DNA from: Tricholomella constricta
Lineage: Eukaryota; Basidiomycota; Agaricomycetes; Agaricales; Lyophyllaceae
Length of the DNA: 64,000 nucleotides
Assembly (NCBI GenBank): GCA_013368375.1
Contig: JAACJP010000039.1
Location: forward strand, 186,001-250,000
Reading direction: 5' to 3'
Made by a program: the position numbers and the translations under genes. The notes beneath the pieces were generated by a model. That model did no database searches, was not told where the DNA came from, and saw nothing but the letters and a program-made list of their open reading frames with translations. Below, one piece after another: positions 30,364-41,062 of this stretch; within the stretch, counting starts at the first letter, position 1, and the number at the start of each line of letters is the position of its first letter.

Positions 30364-31802
30364 ATGCCCACCAGGCTTATGAAATCCTCGGTTCATGTTA
30401 CGGCTATACCTGGGGGCTACAATTCCAAAGCTGCAACTGCAAATCACGGAAGCAAACTTGAAGATACACCAGCATTCGAACCTGGTGGGATCTCATCAGA
30501 TGACGAGGAAATTCAACAGCTTCCGTTTGACACGCCAGCTACTGGCTTTCAATTTCGCATATGTCTTTCATTTCCGAGTCATTCCGAGTACAATTTTCTT
30601 GCTGACTGTTGATTTAGTCTATTGCCAAAGTAGAGGAGATTCACACACTTCCATCACTCCAATTTCATCAACGTACTTGACTCGGTAATTCACAGGGACG
30701 ACGCCCCAACGTTCGCGACCTTCCCCACGAAACCCATTATTCCTTCAACAAATATGTCCAACCGATGGCCTGCGACATGACGGGGTCGCTCAAAGCATGG
30801 GAACACCCTAACAACATCGAGATCATCGAACTTTGGAACGACTGTAGCACTGTGATTGAAGGAAAGTGCGAGATCTCGACAACCTCATTCAACACCGACG
30901 GCCCTGTATTCAGTTGTCAAACGCTTGGTATGTCTATCACTATTCTTGCATTAAGTACTAAAAAGTCTACTCTCAGGTAAAACAAAACGCGGTGTGGCAG
31001 AACAAACTCGCCACCAAAGCCAAGGAAGCAGTGACGGCCAAATTCAAGATTCGCGCAATCGAAGCCATCGAGGACCGTGCCGCATTTGTGGTGGCGATGC
31101 TCGGGCCTAATCCAACCGACCTCACCAAGAAGGACCGCCCGTTCCTCTGGCAGTCAACAAACAATTTGTTCGAGCAGGAACGCGAGGTGAGTGACCATTT
31201 TTTTATTTGACGGGCGAATACTAATGGAGGGTACGGGCTTTCAGAGCTTGTTCCAAGGACGCCTCGTGGCGAGTACCTTTGTATCCCACGTCATGGTGTC
31301 TGCTTCCGTCCCAGATGGACATCGAGTGCTCGAACGTCCTGTTGGGGCCCTGATAATGTTGTTACAAGCTGTAAGTTATTCATTCCTCCACGGCAGTTCA
31401 CATTTTGATATAATTTTGCAGGTACATCGTGCTCTACTATTTTACATCACCGGAATATGGGCCCCCCCACTTGATAACACCGAAAGCGCATTCTCGAAGG
31501 CTAACTGGGACGACTATCTGGAGCCCACCAGTCACAAAGGGGCATCTAAACTCCGGCGACGCGCCAGTGTTTTCATGCCAGAGGTTAACGCGCTCACCCA
31601 TGAGCAGTGGGACGACATCATCACGGTTGCCTTAGCCACGAGGGAACACCAATCATCGAAGAAGAGGGTGCAGGAAGTAATCGAGATTGACGATGCATCT
31701 GATGATGATGCCGAGGTTCTGATAGATCCTCGTTATATTTTGAAGGCTGTAGAGGTCTCACCAGTGGCACTCAAAGAAGAGGGGGAACAGGTTTATATTT
31801 AA
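30364..31802 (+). CDS. uncharacterised fungal protein, multi-exon (DUF6532-like style)
   Basis: A spliced plus-strand gene. The clear 3' exons are 30977-31186, 31245-31370 and 31422-31802, all in phase 0 with consensus GT-AG introns (gtgagt..tttcag, gtaagt..ttgcag). They encode KAKEAVTAKFKIRAIEAIEDRAAFVVAML, PFLWQSTNNLF, SLFQGRLVASTFVSHVMV, VHRALLFYITGIW and FSKANWDDYLEP, then an acidic tail with a SUMO-interaction-like stretch VIEIDDASDDDAEVLI. The layout recalls a family abundant in mushroom genomes (DUF6532-type) whose role is unknown. The 5' exons, starting near ATG 30364, are less certain; the junction around 30906-30927 can be drawn in more than one way. Confidence is high that the 3' half is a real gene. 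Confidence 0.65.
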
Positions 31803-33418
31803 TAAACTGTCAATATGTCGAATAGCCGTAGCACCCAATTCAACCATCCTTCGCCACTTTAAATTTCTCTTTTGATCGAGGCTTTTCTAAAGTATAATGT
31901 GCTTCCGCAAGTGACTTATCTTTTGGTACGTCTTTCACACCTTTGACGAGTAAAATTCGACTTATTCAAGTGAAGTGACTGGGCTTACCCAAGCCATCAC
32001 GTCTTTTCAGCTTTAAGTCTTTTTCGGCTTTCAAAAGCCACAAAAGACGGGATCAAAGACGTCGGAGTTTTCCTGATGTACAGTTGATGCCATGTATGTA
32101 GTACGGGCCCCGCTCGTTCTTTTTCGGGACCGCTGCGGGAAATTCATCCATCCATCCATCCATCCATCCATCCATCCATGCGCTATTGTCTTTTGTCTCA
32201 TGCGAATGATCGACTGCGTAAGCCGAGAGTATACACCACCTTTTGGCTCGGATATCACCCTGATATCTAGGCTCAGATATCTCGGGATGACCAGGAGATA
32301 CCTGTCGATAGATATGGTTGAGGTATATAAACCAGGCTGGAAGTCAGTAGCTCGTGACCCCGTTCCTCGTACAAAACTGCCTGTCACCTTTCCGGACCGA
32401 TTTCACAAGGACCTTGGCATATGCCTATATAGGTCCGATCCTAAATTGCCAAATTTGGGCAGAAGTGTCCGCAACATTTTGAGTAGGTAGTGTACGCATT
32501 GGGATCGGACCTCATTACCCAAGTAAAAAGTGTGCGCAACAAGGATCGGACATAGCTGGCAACTATGGGTGTCCGTCTGCATAGAGGATCGAACCTCCGT
32601 TCAAGGGGCCCCCGGGCCGGAAATGCCGGACCGGAGCATAGGGGGAGGGAGGGGGGTACCCCGAGCTCTAAATAATTTTCCGACATTGAAAATATTTTGC
32701 TAAATTCCATATAGAAATGTATCTACAAGCACCAGATTGTGTTGCTCTGCATAGAGACAGTAACACGGGCACCCAGAAGACAGCTGTACTTCAAAAACAG
32801 GCAACCTCTTCCAAATTAGGGTGATTAGTCAGTCCATCAAAGCCGCGGCGGCATGGGTGAATTTTTGAATGAAGTAACAGCAAGGCTGGTGGTGCGAAAG
32901 TGGACTGCATCAATGAGCCTGGGATAATAACACAAGCAAGAGAAGGAGGCGGACTTTTGAATGTGTGCCATTGCAGGCATGTTACTAATGCAAACGACAA
33001 TGACAATCATGTTGTGCAGTGCTCAACTGTGGGCTGCGAACCGAGCATGTGAGTCAATTCCCTTCCTTAGGAAACCTGGCTATCTGATGTCTTCCTACCC
33101 CTCAACAATGGCTCTCTTGGCACTGTTCCGTGCATAAGGCCAAGAGGTGACAGTGTGCAGCAGGATGACAAATTATTGATTGCATCATATTACTATATCA
33201 AGTAAATAGTTCCCATGGGAGGGGGGGGAGGGGGGGTTCCTTAACTGCTGTAAATAATATTTCAACGTCTGGTCCAAAATTTTGACCACCCCAGCCCCTT
33301 GCCTCCGTTTCAACGAAGTGTGTCCGCATTCATTTATTACGACAGGATGTGTCTGCATCAGGATCAATAATTCACCGCGACTGAGTGCTCACGAAGCAGA
33401 TTGAGTGACAATAACAGC
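31803..33418. other. intergenic; microsatellite and GGATCGGAC boxes
   Basis: No gene recognised. A (CATC)n run lies near 32145-32180. From 32416 to about 32600 the motif GGATCGGAC or its complement recurs (near 32431, 32496, 32540, 32583), starting with the palindrome GGCATATGCC (32416-32425). Related boxes occur beyond the Harbinger element at 36.76-36.93 kb. Confidence 0.5.
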
Positions 33419-33421
33419 TAA
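33419..33421. repeat. TAA target duplication of the Harbinger element, left
   Basis: TAA flanks both ends (33419-33421 and 36614-36616). Three-base TWA duplications are diagnostic of PIF/Harbinger. Confidence 0.9.
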
Positions 33422-33469
33422 GGCCCCTTTCGGAAACGTGGTCAGGTCAGAGTTTGGCTAGGTTAGAGT
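33422..33469 (+). repeat. Harbinger left terminal inverted repeat
   Basis: 48 bp, identical to the reverse complement of 36566-36613. The ends read GGCCCCTTTCGGAAACG. Confidence 0.95.
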
Positions 33470-33962
33470 CGAAACCTGGCCAAGGGTCCTAACCTGACGT
33501 GCAGAGATTGTCACGCTGTTAGTTATGTACTTTTAGATTGTAATCTATCTTATCAATGGCTTATCATTTTGAGCGATCAACTTGTTCGTCGAAACTCTCA
33601 ATGCATTTCATGACCTTTTCTCAGCATCCTGCCCTCCTACATTCTAGCAGCACCATTTCCAGAGCGAGTAGATGGCATTGATCCGGTTTGCGACGTGGCT
33701 AAGACTGAGGAAGGTGATGTTACGTTCATCTGTCAGTTTTTGTTTTCATTTTGATGGCCTCCAGGCAGTTTCAGTTCGTCGTGGCCTTTTCCCGAGTAAA
33801 GATGGTGTGCGGCTTCAACGTGGAGAGTGCGTGAGGTGAGGCATCCAGTCCAATATAAATAGAGACTAGAATTCCATTAGATCTTCAGTGCGCTCTGTTC
33901 TATCGCGCACACCACAGTCACCAACTCCACATTACCACCAAAGTCTATCGCATATCATCACG

Positions 33963-34988
33963 ATGCCCCGTCTCCGTGCGACCTGGACCGCTGACTGCGA
34001 CGCGATTCTCATTGACACACTGTTCAAAGAGCGACAGAGCGGCAGGCAGACCGACAATGCCAGCTTCCACACCTCTGCTTGGACCACTGCCGAAACACTG
34101 CTTGCAGGAACCGAAGCTCATACTGGGGGTAGTCCGAAGACTGCTGATGGTTGCAAGAACCGATGGAACATGGTAAGCCAAGATCGGCCACAGATTTACG
34201 CGATCTCATGACAGTATGTCTCAATTTAGCTAAAAAAGGAGTACAAGGAAGTCAAGCAGATACGAGAGCTGTCAGGCTTTGGATGGGATGCGGAGAGGCA
34301 TCTAGCTACTGCAGACGATAATGTATGGGACACATATTGTGCTGTACGTTGCTCATCCTTTTGTTACTCAATTCTGACGTTGTAATTTCTCCAGGCTCAC
34401 CCAAAGCAGAAGAAGTGGCGCAAGACATCTTTTCCACTCTTCGACGACATAGCAGACCTTATAGAAGGCACCTACGCAACTGGTAAAGGTGTCTTTCGCT
34501 CGGGCGAGCTGCCCAGTAATTCTTCCGATGACGAGGAGGATGACTTCATCAATCCTGTCCTCCTTTCACAGCCTTCGCGTCTCCCCTCTCTGTCAGCCTC
34601 TACTGCGATCACATCTTCCGATACTGCCTCGGATCTTCCCACACCTTCTGCTGTCGCTACGCCTCTCGCTGATGCTGCCGGCTCCGGTAAACGGTTGAGA
34701 AACGGCCATCGCAAGTCTGGCAGTTACGCGATTGAAGGCATGGCATCATCAATCAGTCGACTTGCTGATGCCTTTGCTGCAGATACTGTCATACCATCCC
34801 CAGCATGCAAAAAGGCAGCTATTCATGTAGTGGAAGATGATAGCGATCTTTCGGAGGATGAACAGCAGAAGGCGTACAAAATTATTCGTCTTGACACAAG
34901 CTTTGCAGACACCATCCTCGCCATTCGCAAGCCAGCTGCTCGTACCCGCTTTATCAAGGAGGAGCTTTACAGCGAGACTGAACTTTAA
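33963..34988 (+). CDS. Harbinger Myb/SANT-like DNA-binding protein
   Basis: Start ATG 33963 (MPRLRATWTADCDAILIDTL), preceded by a leader. Exon 1 ends around the donor of KNRWNM (about 34173). Further exons read LKKEYKEVKQIRELSGFGWD...VWDTYCA, then AHPKQKKWRKTSFPLFDDIADL to the stop at 34988, with two short introns. The first ~110 residues form the Myb_DNA-bind_3 type domain (tryptophans in RATWTADCD, AWTTAE, CKNRWN, SGFGWD). A Ser/acidic linker and a helical C-terminus follow. In PIF/Harbinger elements this protein binds the ends and helps bring the transposase to the nucleus and DNA. Intact family order and position support the call. Confidence 0.85.
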
Positions 34989-35039
34989 GTCTGACTATCT
35001 TTACATTCACTTTATCTCATCCTACATACTTTCCACTCG

Positions 35040-36480
35040 TTATAATATGTCCGCTCGTTCTGCTAGCCGGCTTTGGTAATCATCCCACATAGCCCTTGCA
35101 ATGCCATCTCTCATTATGCTTGCTCGAGTTTTCTCTTCTTGTGAGATTTGAGATCCCAAATAATCAGGATTGATTGGTGCTGCGACATGCGCTACCCCCC
35201 CATCCACCTCATAATCACCATCCATATCTGCTTCATCATCAGGATCCACGATGCGAATAAGATTATGAAGTGCAGCTAGTGCAAGGGGGATCTTTGCTTG
35301 CGTCCGGAGGTCGTACTCGGGTGCTGCAACTATTAACTTGAATTGCCGCTTGCAGACACCAAAGATTCGTTCTATAACGTTCCGAAGAGAAGCATGTCTG
35401 AGGTTAAAAAGCTCCTGATAATTCTCTGGCCTGTGTCAACATTAGATAAACATTGACTTCATGCCAGAGAATCTAATCTCACCTTTGGCCACTTTGCAAC
35501 CACTCTTTCAAGTGGTAACGGACCCCTCGGTATGGTACCAGTAGAGCATCGCATAGTGGAAATCCTGCGTCAGCAAGATAATAAGTTCCAGGGGCTATAG
35601 GAAAATCTGTCCGTCGTGCATTGTCAAAAATGCGACTATCAGCGGCGCTTCCTTCCCATCCACTGAGAATGTAACAGAACAGAAGGGAAAAGCGGCAGGC
35701 AGCAAACAGTTTCGTAGATATTCGACCCTTTCTGCTCCGATATCGTGCCATGTCAGCTTCAGAGGCAAAGGCATCGAGAAGTGATCCGTCGACAGCGCCA
35801 CGACAATTTGCAAAGAAAGGAAAGAACCGTCGATCTGTATTGATTTCCTTTGGAGTCTCGTCGTCGGGAGGCAATTTTACATATACTCCGTAAAATTCCT
35901 TAGAGACAAGCATATTGAGAATACGATGAAAAGCTCTGATCCAAATCACAATTACACAGACCATCCAGATATCAAAGAAACAAAGTGCTGTACCTTGAGA
36001 TCGTTTCTCCACTCCGCTGAAACCTTTCTTGCATTTTGTGATTCCCCTGACCTGTACGTGCAATGCGAAGGAATATTGCAAGTTGTTCCTGTGCTGATAC
36101 ATATCTGGTTGGGCGAAGTCCACAACGTAACTGGAGCTCCCGCAGGAGAAACCGAAAAACAAATCGATCCATGCCAAACTGACGTCGAAATCGAGTTGGA
36201 TGACCTACAATCACTCAGAATTTCATACCATACTGTTCACAAAAAAACAAATCACCTTCCATTAACTCCTGAAGCCATAGTTCGCCCGTCAACTGGGATG
36301 TGTGAATGCGCTGCTTATCGAGATAACGAGAACCATATGCAGCCAACAACAATGCCCCTCCAATTGTAGCAAGAATAGCAGCTTTCTTGTGCTCCTTTCT
36401 ACGTGCCCCTGAAGGGATAGGTCTCGAGATGAGCTCCTTGATGTGCAGCGGTTCACGACCATGGGAGATAAGGTCAATCA
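35040..36480 (-). CDS. Harbinger DDE transposase (DDE_Tnp_4 family)
   Basis: A minus-strand gene with three short introns. The exons encode ...ELISRPIPSGARRKEHKKAA, GHPTRFRRQFGMDRFVFRFL (HTH-like region), FHRILNMLVSKEFYGVYVKL, FANCRGAVDGS (first Asp), GWEGSAADSRIF (second Asp), YYLADAGFPL, then after an intron near 35432-35483 PENYQELFNLRHASLRNVIERIFGVCKRQF (Glu in IERIFG), ending at 35040. The catalytic D-D-E set is present and no stop is seen in the joined exons. The exact start is uncertain: the first exon frame (about 36480) has no clear ATG, and a 5' intron is likely. It ends 51 bp from the convergent Myb gene. Confidence 0.85.
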
Positions 36481-36565
36481 GCGGTGATTATTGTTATCTT
36501 ATTTTGTGACTTGATGTGACTAACCATCTCACAACATTAAGCCTGGGTTAGATAATGGTTCAGCT

Positions 36566-36613
36566 ACTCTAACCTAGCCAAACTCTGACCTGACCACGTT
36601 TCCGAAAGGGGCC
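36566..36613 (-). repeat. Harbinger right terminal inverted repeat
   Basis: Perfect inverted copy of the left TIR, followed by TAA (36614-36616). Confidence 0.95.
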
Positions 36614-36616
36614 TAA

Positions 36617-37063
36617 AGACATCCTGGGCATTTTTTCAATCAGGCTGTAGCTCGTTTCGGAGCCACAAACCTATCTTAATACTACTTAGGTGATGGTCCA
36701 GGGATATGCCCGCAACTGCATCAAACCTTGACGACCCAGCGCCATCCACACATCCAGCGCGCAGGTGTCCGCAGCTGGATCGGACCTCCTACTCGACGAT
36801 GTTTATGTCCTTTTTTGGATCGGACCTACTCTGAAAAAATGTTCATATGTACGCTACTTTGGATCGGACATGGGCCCGTTTTCAGACCCAGATATGTCCG
36901 CAGTCGGATCGAACATATGTAGGCATATGCCGGGGTCCTATTTCACAGCGTCCAATGTCATTCCAAAATACGTCTACATAACAATATTAATAGTACAATC
37001 CATCACCTCCGTATCCTCCCCTACTCTTCAAGTTTCCTTTCCCGTAAGTACTAAGGGGGACCC
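36617..37063. other. intergenic with GGATCGGAC boxes
   Basis: GGATCGGAC/GGATCGAAC boxes lie near 36777, 36817, 36860 and 36905, ending in the palindrome GGCATATGCC at 36922-36931. No gene. Confidence 0.5.
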
Positions 37064-38925
37064 TCAGGCCTTGGCCAGTGCGACCATAAGCTTCTTATAC
37101 GACCCACTCGTCTCACTCGCCACCCGACTCTCCAGCGTCTTCTTCGTCCTCGCGTGATACGCATCCCTGATCGCTGCCATCCGAGCCAGGTCCCAGTGCG
37201 CCCTCACCAGTCTGATTATGGAACCCACATATCAGCACTCGATAATAGCAGTGAGAGATAGAGAGAGATAGAGAGAGAAACACCCACCTCCAAACGAGCT
37301 CGTCATCCCTCGTGCCGAACCCGACCATCGCCTTGTCGATCAGCTTCGCGTCACGCCAGATTCCGCCCCTGTCGCGTTTGGGCTTGGCGCCTTCCGCGAT
37401 GTGCTTCAATCCGTCCCTCATGTGGCCGGAGCTGCATTCCAAATTCAAGTTCAAGTTCAGGCATGGGTTGTGATACGAGTACGAGTCGAATGCGGCTTAC
37501 AATTCGCTCTTGATGACCTTGGTGAGGCTCTTATACTTCCTTCCGTACGCCTCGATACTATCATATGTACAACCCCTCGGCATGTCAGTTACGCTCGGAG
37601 GCTGAAAAGGACGGACGGACGTACACGGCTGCGAGGTGGGGTTGAGAACGGTTGATCAACACATCACAGAAAACCATCTGTCATTCAAGGCATAAGAGAG
37701 GATCTCAAATGTGGGGAAGACATATCCCCAAACCTCGTCGGTACCAATCTTGCCTTGACCGGCTTTATAAAGAGCTTCCACATCGCGTGTGACGGCTTCT
37801 TGGCTGACGGGCATCGAGTCCGGAGGGCGGTTGGCCGTTAGAGCCATGGTGAACACTGCATTGCTTCCATTCAGATCTATTGCGCAAGGTGTGTGGGGGG
37901 GTGCTGCTTACTGCGTTCGGTCTTCCCGCTCAGGTCGCCTCTGACGGCTTGCACGAGGTCGCGTCCGTACTTGTGGCGGTACCCTGAGACCAGGAGGCGG
38001 ATCTCGGCACTCGGTCTTCCGAGGATGAGCTCAGTGAGCGCTTGTTCGTTAGTGCTACATAACCACCAGGGCGGAGGGAACGTTCAGGACTGACTGCCTT
38101 TGGTAGATGAGCGAGCCGGATCGACTTACCCGGCACCGGCCATAGCTGAGTGTATGAGTTCTACGTCCCATGCCAGTGGACCTGACGCGAGACCGTGAAT
38201 TCCTTTCCTGAAAACAAAACCAAGGTAGTCATGGTAAGCACTCGATGCAACAGTCAGTTGCAAATCAAAAAACGGTAACCCACTTGAAATGCCCACTCGT
38301 CTCACTATCGAGGACCTCAACGAGCGACTTTCCATACATCATCATGAACTTCTGGGCCACCGCCTCCATCTTCATCGCCGAGAGCGGCACAAGCGTCGAG
38401 ATCACTGCATACAACAACAACAACAGAAGATCAGCAGATATCCCTCCCCCCCCCCACCGTGTTGGCTGGAAACGCACGCATGACATCATTCGTCCCGAAT
38501 CCCTTGGTCGCCTTCCTGATCGCCTCCACATCCGCAGTCGCGTCGTATCCCGGTACCATATGCCGACCCGGTGGCGCAAAGGGGTCAGGAATCGGCGTCC
38601 CAAGATACCACAGAGAGTCCTGCGGTCCATAGTGTGGCTGATGTGCACCGGGCGGTGGTGGATAAGCGGAATAATTCTGTGGCGGCGGGTAGGACTGCTG
38701 CGGGGGGCCAGCAGGATACGGAGAATGACTGGGAGGGGCCCCTGGAGGGGCAGGGTAGTATTGGGAGGGTTGGCCGTGGCCCGGAGGCGCGCCTGGAGGA
38801 GGGGGATAGTATTGACCGGGGGGTGGGCCTGCGGGAGGGTAGTATTGGGGTTGCCCGTATCCCTGTGGCGGTGCGTATTGAGGTTGCCCTGCGATGGGTG
38901 GCGGGCCGTATCCTGGATGAGACAT
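37064..38925 (-). CDS. annexin with proline/tyrosine-rich N-terminus
   Basis: Calcium-dependent phospholipid-binding protein acting at membranes. Eight exons join in a consistent frame to 443 aa: 37064-37211, 37288-37431, 37501-37557, 37663-37855, 37912-38054, 38130-38207, 38284-38404, 38478-38925. The N-terminal ~115 residues are GYP/PPPG-rich (MSHPGYGPPPIAGQPQY...), as in fungal and annexin A7/A11-type proteins. The annexin core follows, with DVEAIRKATKGFGTND (repeat 1 start), GTNEQALTELILGR, RDVEALYKAGQGKIGTDE, IEAYGRKYKSLTKVIKSEFSGHMRDGLKHI, KAMVGFGTRDDELVWRLVRAHW and SGSYKKLMVAL at the end. The start is the ATG of MSHPGYG at 38925. Its upstream sequence is duplicated at 29.9-30.1 kb. The third repeat's segment around 37663 (NDRWFSVI) departs from the usual annexin consensus. 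Confidence 0.93.
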
Positions 38926-39180
38926 TCGGTTCACTGGAGGCGCTCCTGACTGTATACATGTGGGTGAGATTTATGTTTGGCGGTTTAGGAATAGGGAATA
39001 GGGTCGGTGAGCACGAACGGGGAGGCCGATTGGGACGCCTGGTATCTGCGAATCGCGCGTTAGGATGTTTGGAGAGAGTAGGAGTAGATGCACGAACAGG
39101 AGCGCCGCCATATGGGTTCTGCGTTCGGATCGTTAGAAATTCAAAACATGAATATGGCTGAAGGCATACAGTTCCACCGC
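38926..39180 (-). promoter_or_regulatory. annexin upstream region (duplicated elsewhere)
   Basis: 39021-39171 is shared with 29920-30072. It contains no obvious TATA box, so promoter assignment is by position only. Confidence 0.4.
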
Positions 39181-41062
39181 CACCAGGCTGGGGTTGCTGA
39201 GGTTGGTATGACATTTGACGAGAACGGAGGACAGTGGTTCAGAATAGACTCGGGGCCGGTAGTCTTTATGGTGTGGGGCGAGTAGGATCAAGGAACAAAA
39301 AAGGGGCTGTGAACGCTTAAGGCGTCTTGTTCGACGTTGTGGCAGTGATAATGCGGTGCTGCCCAGGACGGATGTTGTCTTAGATGATAACGTGAAAGGT
39401 TTGCTTCCGAACAACTTCCGAATCTACAAGTTACTCAGTTAACAATTACACTGAAGGGAAGCGAAGTCCTTAGCTTACAACAAGAGTAATACACTTTCTG
39501 TCCACTTGTCACGGTGCTGCGGTCGAAAGATAAGATCACGATCGCGTCGACGTCACCACGCCACGTAGTAACTTCCCGGAGGGCCCCTCGCCTACCCGAG
39601 TCGCCTTGGCCCTTCTGCACTCAAGCAAGAGGACGATGCATATGGTAAGTTTCGTAACTCTCCCGGTGGTATCATTTGTTTATTCGATCAACCTTTCTTG
39701 CGCTGACCATGACTGAAAGATTGGCATGCTTTCGACAACACAGCTCATGTCAACGCTAGGGCTGGTACAGGAATTCAATATGTATCAATCCGACCAACGC
39801 TCAATCAGCATGCACGTCACGGTGTGACAATGGAACCACACCGCCCACCCATCCGAAACGCATCGAACGCAACCCAAGTAGGTACCCAAGGTCCGTGACC
39901 GACAACGAGTTACGACCCGATCTGCTGTCCACACACCCACACCCAGAGCCAGGCCACCAGCACCGGTACCGTCACGAGCTGCAGGATCGCCATCCCCGGC
40001 TTCGTCTGCGCCTCTGCATCCTCGTCCTTAAAATATTATTTTTCGATGGCGCAAGATGTCACTCTGGGCGTGAGGAAAAGGCTGTACTGGCTTCCATTAG
40101 GGCTCACCGGTGTGTGTGTTGCGTGTGTGTGTGGCGGGAGCGCCCCTTGGCGGAGGAGATCGGCCGGCACCCACGGCGAAAGACGCATGCACGGGCGTCG
40201 GTTGCGCTCCTCCTAGCCTTGTGGCGACGCGCCCTGTATACCGGCTCGATGTACGAGAAGAAGCTGTGTCACATCAAGTCCGTCATGAGCAATTAATCCA
40301 GCAACTGACGCTCTGCGAGGACGACTTCACCCCATAGGAGGAAGACACATCCTCTACTACCTCAACGTTCAAGCTCCAATGTTTCCATTCCCTCCGTTCA
40401 CTCGACCTCCGGCCTGGCCTCTTCTTTCCAACACCGCAACAACAACATCAATCATCTCACTGCCCAAACCAAGATCCCAGAATTCGATGTCGCCCTCGCC
40501 TGACAGCCCTCTCCCTCAGGCGTTGCAACAAGACCGACGGCGTGGTCTCGCGCATGCTTGCCTCCCGGTGGCGCCCCAGGGTGCAGTACAGCCCGGAGTC
40601 CGCAACACCCTCCTGATGCGCGGTGGAGCTCCGAGCTCACACTGCGACTTCGATGTATTCGGTCCTTTTTAGGCTTTTTTTTAGGACGCTTTTCGCGCAG
40701 GGGCTTGCATGTCAGCTGGGATGTCCCTGGTCCTCCTCCTTGCTATTAGTATCAATCAGTTCTGCATCGCTTCTCCTCCGCCCTGCCTCCTCCGGATTAC
40801 CCATACATACAGACTGGTGTGGCTGGAATACCCAATACTGAATTTTGCGCTCCTTCAAGGCTTGACCCTGGCGCTTGCATTTGCAGGATATAGAGTGTTG
40901 TTGGAAGCGCGCATCGCTTTCGCGAGCTGTGCTGTATCCCTGCTTTGGACAATCTTCAATCTTCAATGGATATGAAGATGGTGGACCTTTTAATATTATA
41001 TCTATTAAGCGCTATATTGTATCTAATCATAACGCGATAAGAACAGCTCAGAAGAGAACAGC
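39181..41062. other. intergenic
   Basis: Only short ORFs. 39706-39790 is a diverged copy of 43219-43301 (accatgactgaaagattg...cacagctcatgtcaacg). No other gene recognised. Confidence 0.45.

Larger units (their letters stand above)
33422..36613. mobile_element. PIF/Harbinger DNA transposon, apparently complete (3.2 kb)
   Basis: Perfect 48-bp terminal inverted repeats (33422-33469 and 36566-36613, beginning GGCCCCTTTCGG) with TAA target duplications. Inside are the two genes that autonomous Harbingers need, in convergent arrangement: a Myb/SANT-like protein on the plus strand (ending 34988) and a DDE transposase on the minus strand (ending 35040). Both coding frames look open after splicing of short introns, so the copy may be active. 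Confidence 0.93.

Noticed and set aside
32145..32180. (CATC)n repeat as a functional element
   Set aside because: A simple microsatellite without associated features.
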